Assembly (NCBI GenBank): GCA_964520885.1 | Contig: CAZFQD010000024.1 | Coordinates: 1 to 19,762 of the forward strand | Reading direction: 5' to 3' | From: CAZFQD01 sp964520885 | GTDB lineage: Bacteria > Bacillota > Clostridia > Oscillospirales > SIG519 | DNA: 19,762 bases | Part shown: positions 13,749-19,762 of the stretch, in pieces | Layout of the letters: each line of letters starts with the position of its first letter | Numbering within the stretch: position 1 is the stretch's first letter | The notes under the pieces: model-generated | What the model was told of the DNA's origin: nothing | Database searches by the model: none | What the model saw: the letters and a program-made list of their open reading frames with translations, nothing else | Program-made: the position numbers and the translations under genes

Positions 13749-14978
13749 ATGAATGATAATAAATATACAATTTTTAAGGGCAATGTTACATTTCCAAAGG
13801 GTTTTTTGGTATCAGGTGTCTATTGCGGAATTAGAAAAAATATAAATAAATTAGATTTAGCACTTATATATTCACAAAAAGAATGCAACAGTGCCGCAGT
13901 TTACACTAAAAATTTAGTTAAGGGTGCTCCTATTTATGTTACAATGGAAAGCCTTAAAAACGGCAAAGCAAAGGCAGTTATATGCAATAGCGGTAACGCT
14001 AACACTTGTAATGCTGATGGAATAGAAGTGGCAAATAAGACCTGCTTAGCATTAGCAAAAGAATTAAATATTAATGCTAATGATATAATTATTGCTTCAA
14101 CCGGAGTTATAGGTCAGCCTTTAAATGCAGATACAATTATTAGTGGAATTCCCTCATTAGTTTCCAATTTATCAATCAATGGTGGGCATTTGGTGGCACA
14201 AGCAATTATGACTACAGATTTAGTAAAAAAGGAAATTGCAATTTCCTTTAAAATAGGGCAAAAGGAAGTTCGCATAGGCGGAATTGCAAAGGGTAGTGGA
14301 ATGATTAACCCAAATATGGCTACAATGCTTTCCTTCATTACTACTGATATTGCAATTAGCAGTCCCTTTTTGCAAAAAGCACTTATTGCTTCAACAGAAA
14401 ACACATATAATATGGTTAGTGTGGATGGTGATACAAGCACAAATGATATGGTAAGCATTATGGCAAATGGTTTAGCTGAAAATGAAGAAATTACCAAAGA
14501 AGACGAGAATTATTTTGCCTTTTTATCTGCTTTGAACTTTGTTAATTCCTATTTGTGCAAATGTATAGCAAAGGATGGCGAGGGTGCAACTAAACTGCTT
14601 ACCTGCATTGTAGAAAATGCACCTGATTTAGAAACTGCAAAATTATGTTCAAAAGCAGTAATTTCTTCAAGCCTTGTTAAAACTGCTATGTTTGGCTCTG
14701 ATGCTAATTGGGGACGAATTCTTTGTGCAATAGGTTATTCAAAATGTGATATAGATATTAACAAGGTGGATATTTCCTTTAAATCTAAAAACGGGCAAAT
14801 ATTAGTTTGCCAAAATAGTGTAGGCGTAAATTTTGATGAAATCAAGGCAAAGGATATTTTAATAAGCGATGAAATAGACATTTTAATTGATTTAAAACAA
14901 GGAAAAGAATTAGCAACTGCATGGGGCTGTGATTTAACTTATGATTATGTGAAAATAAATGGAGACTACAGGACATAA
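13749..14978 (+). CDS. argJ: bifunctional ornithine acetyltransferase / N-acetylglutamate synthase
   Basis: Moves the acetyl group from N-acetylornithine to glutamate, releasing ornithine and regenerating acetylglutamate; many members also make acetylglutamate from acetyl-CoA. The precursor cuts itself between Ala191 and Thr192 in KGSGMINPNMATML, and the freed Thr is the nucleophile. CNSGNANTC near the N-terminus and FGSDANWGR (near residue 317) are family motifs. The length of 409 aa is standard. The ATG has AAGGAG 9 nt upstream, at the end of a heptad tract. No argA or argE lies in the cluster, consistent with the cyclic pathway; whether this enzyme is mono- or bifunctional cannot be read from sequence. 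Confidence 0.95.
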   Translation: MNDNKYTIFKGNVTFPKGFLVSGVYCGIRKNINKLDLALIYSQKECNSAAVYTKNLVKGAPIYVTMESLKNGKAKAVICNSGNANTCNADGIEVANKTCLALAKELNINANDIIIASTGVIGQPLNADTIISGIPSLVSNLSINGGHLVAQAIMTTDLVKKEIAISFKIGQKEVRIGGIAKGSGMINPNMATMLSFITTDIAISSPFLQKALIASTENTYNMVSVDGDTSTNDMVSIMANGLAENEEITKEDENYFAFLSALNFVNSYLCKCIAKDGEGATKLLTCIVENAPDLETAKLCSKAVISSSLVKTAMFGSDANWGRILCAIGYSKCDIDINKVDISFKSKNGQILVCQNSVGVNFDEIKAKDILISDEIDILIDLKQGKELATAWGCDLTYDYVKINGDYRT

Positions 14979-14979
14979 G

Positions 14980-15028
14980 TTGAAAGTTGAAAGTGGAAAG
15001 TGGAAAGTGGAAAGTGGAAAGTGGAAAA
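14980..15028. repeat. heptad tract 6, word TGGAAAG, between argJ and argB
   Basis: Seven consecutive words: TTGAAAG twice, TGGAAAG four times, TGGAAAA. It begins one base after the argJ stop and ends 16 bases before the GTG of argB. It is the most regular of all the tracts. Confidence 0.93.
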
Positions 15029-15044
15029 TTAAGAGAAAACGAGA

Positions 15045-15908
15045 GTGATTAAATTGACATTAAAAGAAAAATCGGCATTATTGGTGCAAGCTTTGCCTTA
15101 TATTCAAACATATTCGGGTAAAACTATTGTTATTAAGTATGGTGGCAATGCTATGATTAACGAGGAGTTAAAAGCGGCTGTTATTTCCGATATTGTTTTG
15201 CTTACTTGTGTTGGAATTAAGGTTGTGTTAGTGCATGGTGGCGGACCTGAAATTAGCGATATGCTAACTAAAATCGGCAAGCAAAGCAAGTTTATTAATG
15301 GGTTACGATATACCGATGAACAAGACATTGATATTGTTCAAATGGTGCTTTGTGGTAAGATAAACAAGGATTTAGTTGCCAAAATTCAAAATGCCGGTGG
15401 CAAGGCTGTTGGCATTTGTGGTTTAGACGGTGGACTATTAAAAGCAAAAAAATTATTGGAAAACGGAGTTGATTATGGCTTTGTTGGGGATATTACTCAT
15501 GTAAACACTGAAATTATTGCAAATATCACTGATAAAGCAAATATTCCTGTTATTGCTACTATTGCAGGTGGCAAAAATGGAGAGGTTTATAATATTAATG
15601 CAGATACAGCCGCATCCAAAATTGCCTCTGCTTTAAAGGCAGAAAGGCTATTAACCTTAACCGATGTTGTTGGAGTATTAAAAAATCCCAATGATGAAAG
15701 CTCCTTAATTAAACAAATAAACATTTCAGAAGTTCCTAACCTAATAAAAGAAGGAGTAATTTCTGGTGGAATGAAACCAAAAGTTGATTGTTGCGTTGAG
15801 GCTATTCGTCAAGGAGTTAAAAGTGCTGTCATTGTTGACGGCAGAGTTCCCCATTCAATATTAATAGAAATGTTTTCAGATGAAGGCTCGGGAACAATGA
15901 TAGTTTAG
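15045..15908 (+). CDS. argB: acetylglutamate kinase, probably arginine-feedback type
   Basis: Phosphorylates N-acetylglutamate, the second step of ornithine synthesis and usually the controlled one in the cyclic pathway. It has the amino-acid kinase fold: IVIKYGGNAM (ATP-site Lys and glycine loop), VLVHGGGPEI, and INADTAASKIA for the phosphate region. An N-terminal helix of about 24 residues before the first strand and the C-terminal HSILIEMFSDEGSGTMIV are typical of hexameric, arginine-inhibited enzymes; inhibition is inferred. The start is unsettled: GTG 15045 has no clear ribosome binding site, while TTG 15054 has GAGAG 8 nt upstream, so translation may be weak. The stop codon lies in a long hairpin. 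Confidence 0.94.
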   Translation: MIKLTLKEKSALLVQALPYIQTYSGKTIVIKYGGNAMINEELKAAVISDIVLLTCVGIKVVLVHGGGPEISDMLTKIGKQSKFINGLRYTDEQDIDIVQMVLCGKINKDLVAKIQNAGGKAVGICGLDGGLLKAKKLLENGVDYGFVGDITHVNTEIIANITDKANIPVIATIAGGKNGEVYNINADTAASKIASALKAERLLTLTDVVGVLKNPNDESSLIKQINISEVPNLIKEGVISGGMKPKVDCCVEAIRQGVKSAVIVDGRVPHSILIEMFSDEGSGTMIV

Positions 15909-15927
15909 TATAAACTATCATAGTTCC
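15891..15927 (+). promoter_or_regulatory. long RNA hairpin across the argB stop codon
   Basis: Seventeen-base arms, 15891-15907 and 15911-15927, pair with a single A-A mismatch around a 3-base loop (GTA). The left arm encodes the last residues of ArgB (GTMIV) and the stop TAG at 15906-15908 lies at the loop. No T tract follows, so a plain terminator is unlikely; mRNA processing, 3'-end protection or partial attenuation before argD-argF are possibilities. Confidence 0.7.
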
Positions 15928-15929
15928 AA

Positions 15930-15957
15930 TGTAGAATGTAGAATGTAGAATTTAGGA
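15930..15957. repeat. heptad tract 7, word TGTAGAA, carrying the argD ribosome binding site
   Basis: Words TGTAGAA three times and TTTAGGA (15951-15957). The last word plus the next base forms TTTAGGAG, whose AGGAG (15954-15958) lies 8 nt before the argD ATG: a one-word departure from the consensus creates the ribosome binding site. Confidence 0.88.
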
Positions 15958-15966
15958 GTGTTAATT

Positions 15967-17148
15967 ATGTCATCACAAGAATTAATAAATAAAGAAAGCA
16001 AGTTTATTATGGATACCTTTGCTCGTTATCCTTTAGTAATTGAAAAGGGTTTTGGTGCTTTGCTTTATGATTGCGAAGGAAAGGAATATATAGATTTTAG
16101 TAGTGGTATTGGTGTTAATTGCTTGGGCAGTGGTGATGAAGAGTGGGCTAATGCAATTTATACACAAGCTAAAAATTTAGGTCATATTTCTAACCTTTAT
16201 TACAATTCAAATATGATAAATCTCGCCGAAGTTTTAACAAGTAAAACTAAAATGTCAAAAGCGTTTTTTGCAAACAGTGGTGCCGAAGCAAACGAAGGGG
16301 CTATTAAGTTAGCAAGGAAATATAGTTTCCAAAAGTATGGTAAATTCCGTTCAAATATTATTTGCCTTAATAATTCCTTTCACGGACGAACAATTACAAC
16401 CTTAGCGGCAACAGGGCAACAAGCCCTTCATAAATTCTTTTATCCCTTTACAAAAGGTTTTTTCTTTGCAAATGCTAACGACATTGAAAGTGTTAAGAAA
16501 CTAATTGATAAGTCAATTTGTGCAATTATGATTGAATTAATTCAAGGCGAAGGTGGAATTTTCCCATTAGAAAAGGAATTTGTAGCACAGGTTAAACAGC
16601 TTTGCGTTGATAATGACATATTATTAATTATTGACGAAATTCAAACAGGCATTGGTAGGACAGGTGCATTTTTAGCAAGCGAATATTATGAAGTTAAAGC
16701 AGATATAATAACATTGGCTAAAGGTTTAGGTGGCGGATTGCCAATTGGTGCATTTTTGTGCAATGAAACACTTGAAAAAGTACTTGATAAAGGCTCTCAC
16801 GGTTCAACCTTTGGTGCTAATCCCATTTGTTGTGCCGGAGCTTTGGTTGTTTTAAATAGGCTTGATAATAAATTATTAGATGAAGTTTTAGCAAAGGGCG
16901 AATATATGAAAAATAAGTTATTGGCTATGAAAGGTGTTTTAGATGTTCGTGGCAAAGGTCTTATGCTGGGCTTTGATATTGAAGGAATTGGAGCCAAACC
17001 ATTTACAATGAAATTATTAGAAAAAGGGTTATTGGCAATTACAGCAAATACAGCAGTTCGTTTAATGCCACCTCTAATTATAGGTTATAAAGAAATTGAT
17101 AAAGGATTGAAAATCATTGAAGATACATTGAAGGAGTGCTCACAATGA
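15967..17148 (+). CDS. argD: acetylornithine aminotransferase
   Basis: A class III aminotransferase that converts N-acetylglutamate semialdehyde and glutamate to N-acetylornithine and 2-oxoglutarate. PLP-binding features are NSGAEANEGAIKLARK (phosphate loop), IDEIQTGIGRTG, and LAKGLGGGLPIGA with the Schiff-base Lys at 252. HGSTFGANPICCAGA and the late RLMPPL motif are family hallmarks. I chose ATG 15967 (393 aa) over GTG 15958, since AGGAG at 15954-15958 is 8 nt before the ATG. The TGA at 17146-17148 overlaps the argF start in ATGA, so argD and argF should be translationally coupled. A secondary role on succinyl-diaminopimelate, seen in some relatives, is possible. Confidence 0.95.
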   Translation: MSSQELINKESKFIMDTFARYPLVIEKGFGALLYDCEGKEYIDFSSGIGVNCLGSGDEEWANAIYTQAKNLGHISNLYYNSNMINLAEVLTSKTKMSKAFFANSGAEANEGAIKLARKYSFQKYGKFRSNIICLNNSFHGRTITTLAATGQQALHKFFYPFTKGFFFANANDIESVKKLIDKSICAIMIELIQGEGGIFPLEKEFVAQVKQLCVDNDILLIIDEIQTGIGRTGAFLASEYYEVKADIITLAKGLGGGLPIGAFLCNETLEKVLDKGSHGSTFGANPICCAGALVVLNRLDNKLLDEVLAKGEYMKNKLLAMKGVLDVRGKGLMLGFDIEGIGAKPFTMKLLEKGLLAITANTAVRLMPPLIIGYKEIDKGLKIIEDTLKECSQ

Positions 17149-18074
17149 AAAAAGATTTGCTTAAAATGTTAGATTTGTCCAAGTCGGATATTCAGAAAAT
17201 ATTAAACCTTGCCGACCAGCTTAAATATGAACAAGAAAGAGGAATGATTCACACAAGGAATTTACAGGGGAAAACTTTGGGAATGATTTTTCAAAAATCC
17301 TCTACAAGAACACGCGTTTCCTTTGAAATTGGTATGTTTCAATTAGGCGGGCATGCTTTATTTTTAAGCCATCAAGATATACAACTCGGCAGAGGGGAAA
17401 GCATAGAGGATACAGCAAGGACATTAAGCCGTTATGTTGATGGTATAATGATTAGAACTTTTGCTCAAGAGGATGTTGAAAACTTAGCAAAATACGCATC
17501 TGTTCCAATAATTAATGGCTTAACAGATTTTTCTCATCCTTGTCAAGTTTTAGCCGATTTAATGACCATTCGTGAACACAAATCCAAATTAGAAGGTTTA
17601 AAAATGTGTTATATAGGCGATGGTAACAATATGGCAAATTCTCTAATTGTAGGTTGCTTAAAAATGGGTATGGCGGTTTCTATTGCTTGTCCTAAGGGTT
17701 ATGAACCACATAATGATATTTTACAATTCGTAAATGAGCATAAGGCTAAAGGAACATCTTTTTTACTAACAGATGATGTAGAATTAGCGGCAGAAAACGC
17801 CGATGTTATAATAACTGATGTATGGGCAAGTATGGGACAAGAGCAAGAAACTGAAAAAAGAAAGAAAGATTTTAAAGGCTTTCAAATTAATAGCGAACTT
17901 TTAAAGAAAGCCAAAAAGGATTGTATGGTGCAACATTGCCTGCCTGCTCATAAGGGCGAAGAAATAACTGCTGAGGTATTTGAGCAACATCAAAACGAAA
18001 TATTTGATGAGGCAGAAAACAGGCTTCATATTCAAAAAGCTATAATGGTGCTACTTATGGAAGACAAGGAATAA
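17145..18074 (+). CDS. argF: ornithine carbamoyltransferase, anabolic
   Basis: Makes citrulline from ornithine and carbamoyl phosphate. SSTRTRVSFE (from residue 52) binds carbamoyl phosphate; FSHPCQVLAD is the HPxQ motif; HCLPAH at 264-269 is the ornithine-side motif. The 309-aa length is standard. ATG 17145 overlaps the argD stop (ATGA) and has AAGGAG at 17131-17136, 8 nt upstream; GTG 17136 would lie within that binding site. It is the last gene of the cluster. An arginine-catabolic role is unlikely because no arcA or arcC is present beside it. Confidence 0.96.
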   Translation: MKKDLLKMLDLSKSDIQKILNLADQLKYEQERGMIHTRNLQGKTLGMIFQKSSTRTRVSFEIGMFQLGGHALFLSHQDIQLGRGESIEDTARTLSRYVDGIMIRTFAQEDVENLAKYASVPIINGLTDFSHPCQVLADLMTIREHKSKLEGLKMCYIGDGNNMANSLIVGCLKMGMAVSIACPKGYEPHNDILQFVNEHKAKGTSFLLTDDVELAAENADVIITDVWASMGQEQETEKRKKDFKGFQINSELLKKAKKDCMVQHCLPAHKGEEITAEVFEQHQNEIFDEAENRLHIQKAIMVLLMEDKE

Positions 18075-18089
18075 CGCAAAGCGTTATTC
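18069..18089 (+). terminator. hairpin at the argF stop, possible weak terminator
   Basis: GAATAACGC (18069-18077) pairs perfectly with GCGTTATTC (18081-18089) around AAA and includes the stop codon. The downstream ATAATTAATTG is not a T run, so it may protect or process the 3' end rather than terminate. A second short hairpin, CGGTT-TT-AACCG, lies at 18108-18119. Confidence 0.4.
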
Positions 18090-18132
18090 ATAATTAATTG
18101 TAGCCAGCGGTTTTAACCGTTCCGCCTTAAAT

Positions 18133-18160
18133 GAACAACGAACAGCGAACAGTGAAGAAT
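18133..18160. repeat. heptad tract 8, word GAACAGC
   Basis: Words GAACAAC, GAACAGC, GAACAGT, GAAGAAT in strict 7-base phase, in the region after argF. Confidence 0.8.
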
Positions 18161-18187
18161 GTCGGTATCAAAGCCATATTCTTTAAT

Positions 18188-18222
18188 TCTCTAACTTCTA
18201 ACATCTATTCTCTAACTACTAA
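18188..18222. repeat. heptad tract 9, word TCTCTAA / CTTCTAA
   Basis: Words TCTCTAA, CTTCTAA, CATCTAT, TCTCTAA, CTACTAA. Read on the minus strand they are TTAGAGA- and TTAGAAG-like, related to tract 5 in the opposite orientation. Confidence 0.78.
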
Positions 18223-18225
18223 AAG

Positions 18226-18252
18226 GTCATTCTGAACAAAGTGAAGAATCTC
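18226..18252. repeat. short hairpin repeat, GTCATTCT...AGAATCTC type
   Basis: GTCATTCT (18226-18233) and AGAATCTC (18245-18252) pair through ATTCT/AGAAT, with GA facing GA next to the stem and a short ACAAAGT loop. It has the same flanks (GTCATT, AATCTCATTTT) as the element at 12672-12740 but a different, still complementary, stem. Confidence 0.75.
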
Positions 18253-18259
18253 ATTTTGA

Positions 18260-18294
18260 CTTTCCATTTTCCATTTTCAACTTTCCACTTTATT
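18260..18294. repeat. heptad tract 10, word CTTTCCA (reverse of TGGAAAG)
   Basis: Words CTTTCCA, TTTTCCA, TTTTCAA, CTTTCCA, CTTTATT. It is the word of tracts 3 and 6 in the opposite orientation, ending just before the stop of the leftward small gene at 18297. Confidence 0.88.
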
Positions 18295-18296
18295 AA

Positions 18297-18536
18297 CTAT
18301 CCAAAGTCGTGCCTATTTCCTGCGTTAATTTTACTTTCCTCAAAAAGACATACTATTTTTTCAATACATTCAAAATCTGAAAGGCTGTCATCTTGTATGA
18401 CGGTCTTTGTTTTGTCCAAAAGTATGTAGCACTCATTTTGCGTAAATTTTTCAATATCAAAGCTAAAATTCTTAAAATCAACCGATATTTTATCTTCCTT
18501 TAAAATATTAATTAATAACTCTTTGTATAAGTCCAT
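18297..18536 (-). CDS. small conserved acidic protein ending in NRHDFG
   Basis: A 79-aa protein with no signal peptide, membrane helix or cysteine cluster of note; acidic, with a CYILLDKTKTVIQDDSLSDFECIEKIVCLFEE core and the end GNRHDFG. Small Firmicutes proteins of this form (a paired helix region followed by a GxRHDFG end) are familiar to me as unnamed conserved proteins; no function is known. ATG 18536 is preferred over GTG 18545 because GAGAGG lies about 8 nt before the ATG. It diverges from an XRE regulator gene, and the gap between them holds two matching 22-bp sites, so it is probably under that regulator. Confidence 0.7.
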   Translation of the reverse strand: MDLYKELLINILKEDKISVDFKNFSFDIEKFTQNECYILLDKTKTVIQDDSLSDFECIEKIVCLFEESKINAGNRHDFG

Positions 18537-18581
18537 TATTATCACCTCTCATAAAACTAAATTTTTTCAAAATGTTATATT

Positions 18582-18603
18582 TAGTCATCATTAGGGTAAT
18601 AAT
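18582..18603. promoter_or_regulatory. operator-like direct repeat, copy 1
   Basis: TAGTCATCATTAGGGTAATAAT shares 18 of 22 bases with copy 2 at 18628, in the same orientation and 46 bp apart. It lies between the divergent small-protein gene and the XRE gene. Confidence 0.5.
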
Positions 18604-18627
18604 ATCAAAATTATATGCTATTGTCAA

Positions 18628-18649
18628 TAGTAATCATTAGACTAATATT
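18628..18649. promoter_or_regulatory. operator-like direct repeat, copy 2
   Basis: This copy contains the palindrome TTAG-A-CTAA (18637-18645) and directly precedes the ribosome binding site (GAGAGGG, 18650-18656) of the XRE gene. Bound protein here would block its expression. Confidence 0.5.
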
Positions 18650-18661
18650 GAGAGGGTTAAA

Positions 18662-18910
18662 ATGAAAATATATAATTTTGAAGGAAAAAGAAATATTATT
18701 GGTTCGAGAGTGAATAAAGCCAGAATCAAACTGGGTTTGTCACAAAATGAATTGGCGGCTAAACTTCAAGTTGAGGGTGTGCAATTAGAACAAAAATCTA
18801 TAAGCAGAATTGAGGTCGGCGAAAGATTTGTTGCCGATTATGAATTGTTGATGTTAGCAAACATTTTAAAGGTTGATGTGAAATGGTTACTAACAGGTAA
18901 AACTAATTGA
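18662..18910 (+). CDS. XRE-family transcriptional regulator, small
   Basis: An 82-aa single-domain helix-turn-helix protein: RVNKARIKLGLSQNELAAKL, a loop, then EQKSISRIEVGERFVADYEL as recognition helix and following helix, ending VDVKWLLTGKTN. This is the common short cro/C1 form. It has GAGAGGG 5 nt before the ATG. It diverges from the small NRHDFG protein and is followed 56 bases later by a membrane-protein gene in the same direction. It probably binds the paired sites in the divergent gap; its signal is unknown. Confidence 0.87.
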   Translation: MKIYNFEGKRNIIGSRVNKARIKLGLSQNELAAKLQVEGVQLEQKSISRIEVGERFVADYELLMLANILKVDVKWLLTGKTN

Positions 18911-18966
18911 TTAACTTTAAGAGTGTATAATCCAAAATAGAAAAATAATAAGTGGAGGAAAGTAAA

Positions 18967-19674
18967 ATGAGCATTGATGATAATAGATTTAATGAAGTAA
19001 AAAAAGAGTACCTTGATTTATTGAATGCCAATAGTATAAATTATGATGAGGAAAAAGCAAAAAAAATGAAAGAAGCCCTTAAATGTGCACTTGATATTAG
19101 AAAATTTGAAATAGAACTTTATTGGAAGAGAGCTACATATTTTTGGGCTTTTATTGGCGTAATATTTTTTGCTTATTTTTCATTATATAATATAGACAGT
19201 TCAATAAATTACAAACCTATGTATGCTCTGGGCATTTCAATTGTTGGTTTTATATTTTCATTTTGTTGGTACTTGGTTAATAGAGGAAGTAAATTTTGGC
19301 AAGAAAATTGGGAAATGCATGTTGATTTTTTAGAGGATGAAATAATGGGTTCTTTATATAGAGTAGTAAAAAATCCAGAAAGCTACAAATGGCACAAGTT
19401 ACTTGATGGCTATTCAAGTTCAGTTTCAAAAATTAATCAATTTTTAAGTTTAGTAATTACATCAGTTTGGATAATATTAATTTATGTTTCTATATACCAA
19501 TTCACAGTAGTTAATTTTGAAATAAAAATTAATTTACCAATTATTCTAGCATTTTTTATGACATTTATTATATTATTTATTATTATATTTTTATTCATTA
19601 AAACTACAAGTTCTCTAAAATCAAAGGAGAATCCAAAACATTTTATTAAAAGAGATTTTAATAAAAATAATTAA
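18967..19674 (+). CDS. membrane protein of unknown function, four predicted helices
   Basis: A 235-aa protein with a charged N-terminal cytoplasmic helix (to about residue 37) and four hydrophobic stretches: roughly TYFWAFIGVIFFAYFSL (43-59), ALGISIVGFIFSFCWYLV (70-88), the segment from FLSLVITSVWIILIY (about 159-180) and the segment from LPIILAFFMTFIILF (about 188-212). The last two form a hairpin before a basic tail. Conserved-looking polar patches are RKFEIELYWKRA before the first helix and NRGSKFWQENWEMHV after the second. I do not recognise a named family. ATG 18967 has GGAGG at 18954-18958 and an 8-nt spacer; GTG 18952 is less likely. It follows the small XRE gene and may share its control. 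Confidence 0.75.
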   Translation: MSIDDNRFNEVKKEYLDLLNANSINYDEEKAKKMKEALKCALDIRKFEIELYWKRATYFWAFIGVIFFAYFSLYNIDSSINYKPMYALGISIVGFIFSFCWYLVNRGSKFWQENWEMHVDFLEDEIMGSLYRVVKNPESYKWHKLLDGYSSSVSKINQFLSLVITSVWIILIYVSIYQFTVVNFEIKINLPIILAFFMTFIILFIIIFLFIKTTSSLKSKENPKHFIKRDFNKNN

Positions 19675-19762
19675 GTTTTATTATATCTTGATGTTAGCTT
19701 TTTGTATTATTTTGAGGTGACTAACTATTAAAAGTCAAGCATTTTTTAAAAATTTTTAAGCA

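Noticed and set aside
12642..15028. CRISPR array
   Set aside because: The repeats are 7 bases long, contiguous and without spacers, and no cas gene is near.
1..19762. tRNA, rRNA or insertion sequence genes
   Set aside because: No cloverleaf with a TTCGA-type T loop and no transposase reading frame were recognised on either strand by eye; a tRNAscan or ISfinder run would settle it.

Overview
The window reads as a piece of chromosome from a strictly anaerobic, low-GC member of the Firmicutes (Clostridia-like, probably an uncultured gut lineage). The grounds are the AT-rich codon use, GGAGG-type ribosome binding sites with a typical 8-nt spacer, a single-chain pyruvate:ferredoxin oxidoreductase, an OGG1-type 8-oxoguanine glycosylase and a DUF6062-like start at the left edge. 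This placement is inference; there is no rRNA or marker gene to confirm it.

Layout. 1-1901: the 5' end of a leftward DUF6062-like gene, then rightward ogg and class II fructose-bisphosphate aldolase, closed by a strong terminator. 1981-2942: a SLOG/YpsA-like gene diverging from an XRE regulator, with two matching 17-bp operators between them. 3231-6834: nifJ (PFOR) with its own terminator. 6913-9618: a restriction-modification island with two rightward DNA methyltransferases converging on a leftward controller-like HTH gene plus an HNH restriction endonuclease. 9619-9965: gene-poor sequence with several palindromes. 9966-18074: promoter and the genes argG-argH-argC-argJ-argB-argD-argF, which cover every step from glutamate to arginine by the cyclic (ArgJ) route except carbamoyl phosphate supply. 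18075-18294: a dense patch of short repeats. 18297-19674: a small conserved protein diverging from a second XRE regulator, followed by a four-helix membrane protein of unknown function.

The most unusual signal is not a gene. At least ten intergenic tracts are degenerate tandem repeats with a strict period of 7 bases, although the repeated word differs from tract to tract (TTATCCC, ACTGACC, TGGAAAG, TTAGGAA, GTTAGAA, TGTAGAA, GAACAGC and others). They sit at the borders of housekeeping genes, overlap stop codons of argH and argC, and supply or abut the Shine-Dalgarno sequences of argC, argJ and argD. None was seen in the SLOG/XRE or restriction-modification islands. Near the arg cluster there are also hairpin repeats of the type GTCATT...AATCTC, whose stems differ in sequence but keep pairing.

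How the genes work together: PFOR and aldolase are central fermentative carbon metabolism. The arg genes appear to form one main transcript from a good sigma-A promoter 35 bases upstream of argG, with argD/argF translationally coupled. The restriction-modification cluster and the two XRE modules are the accessory part of the window.
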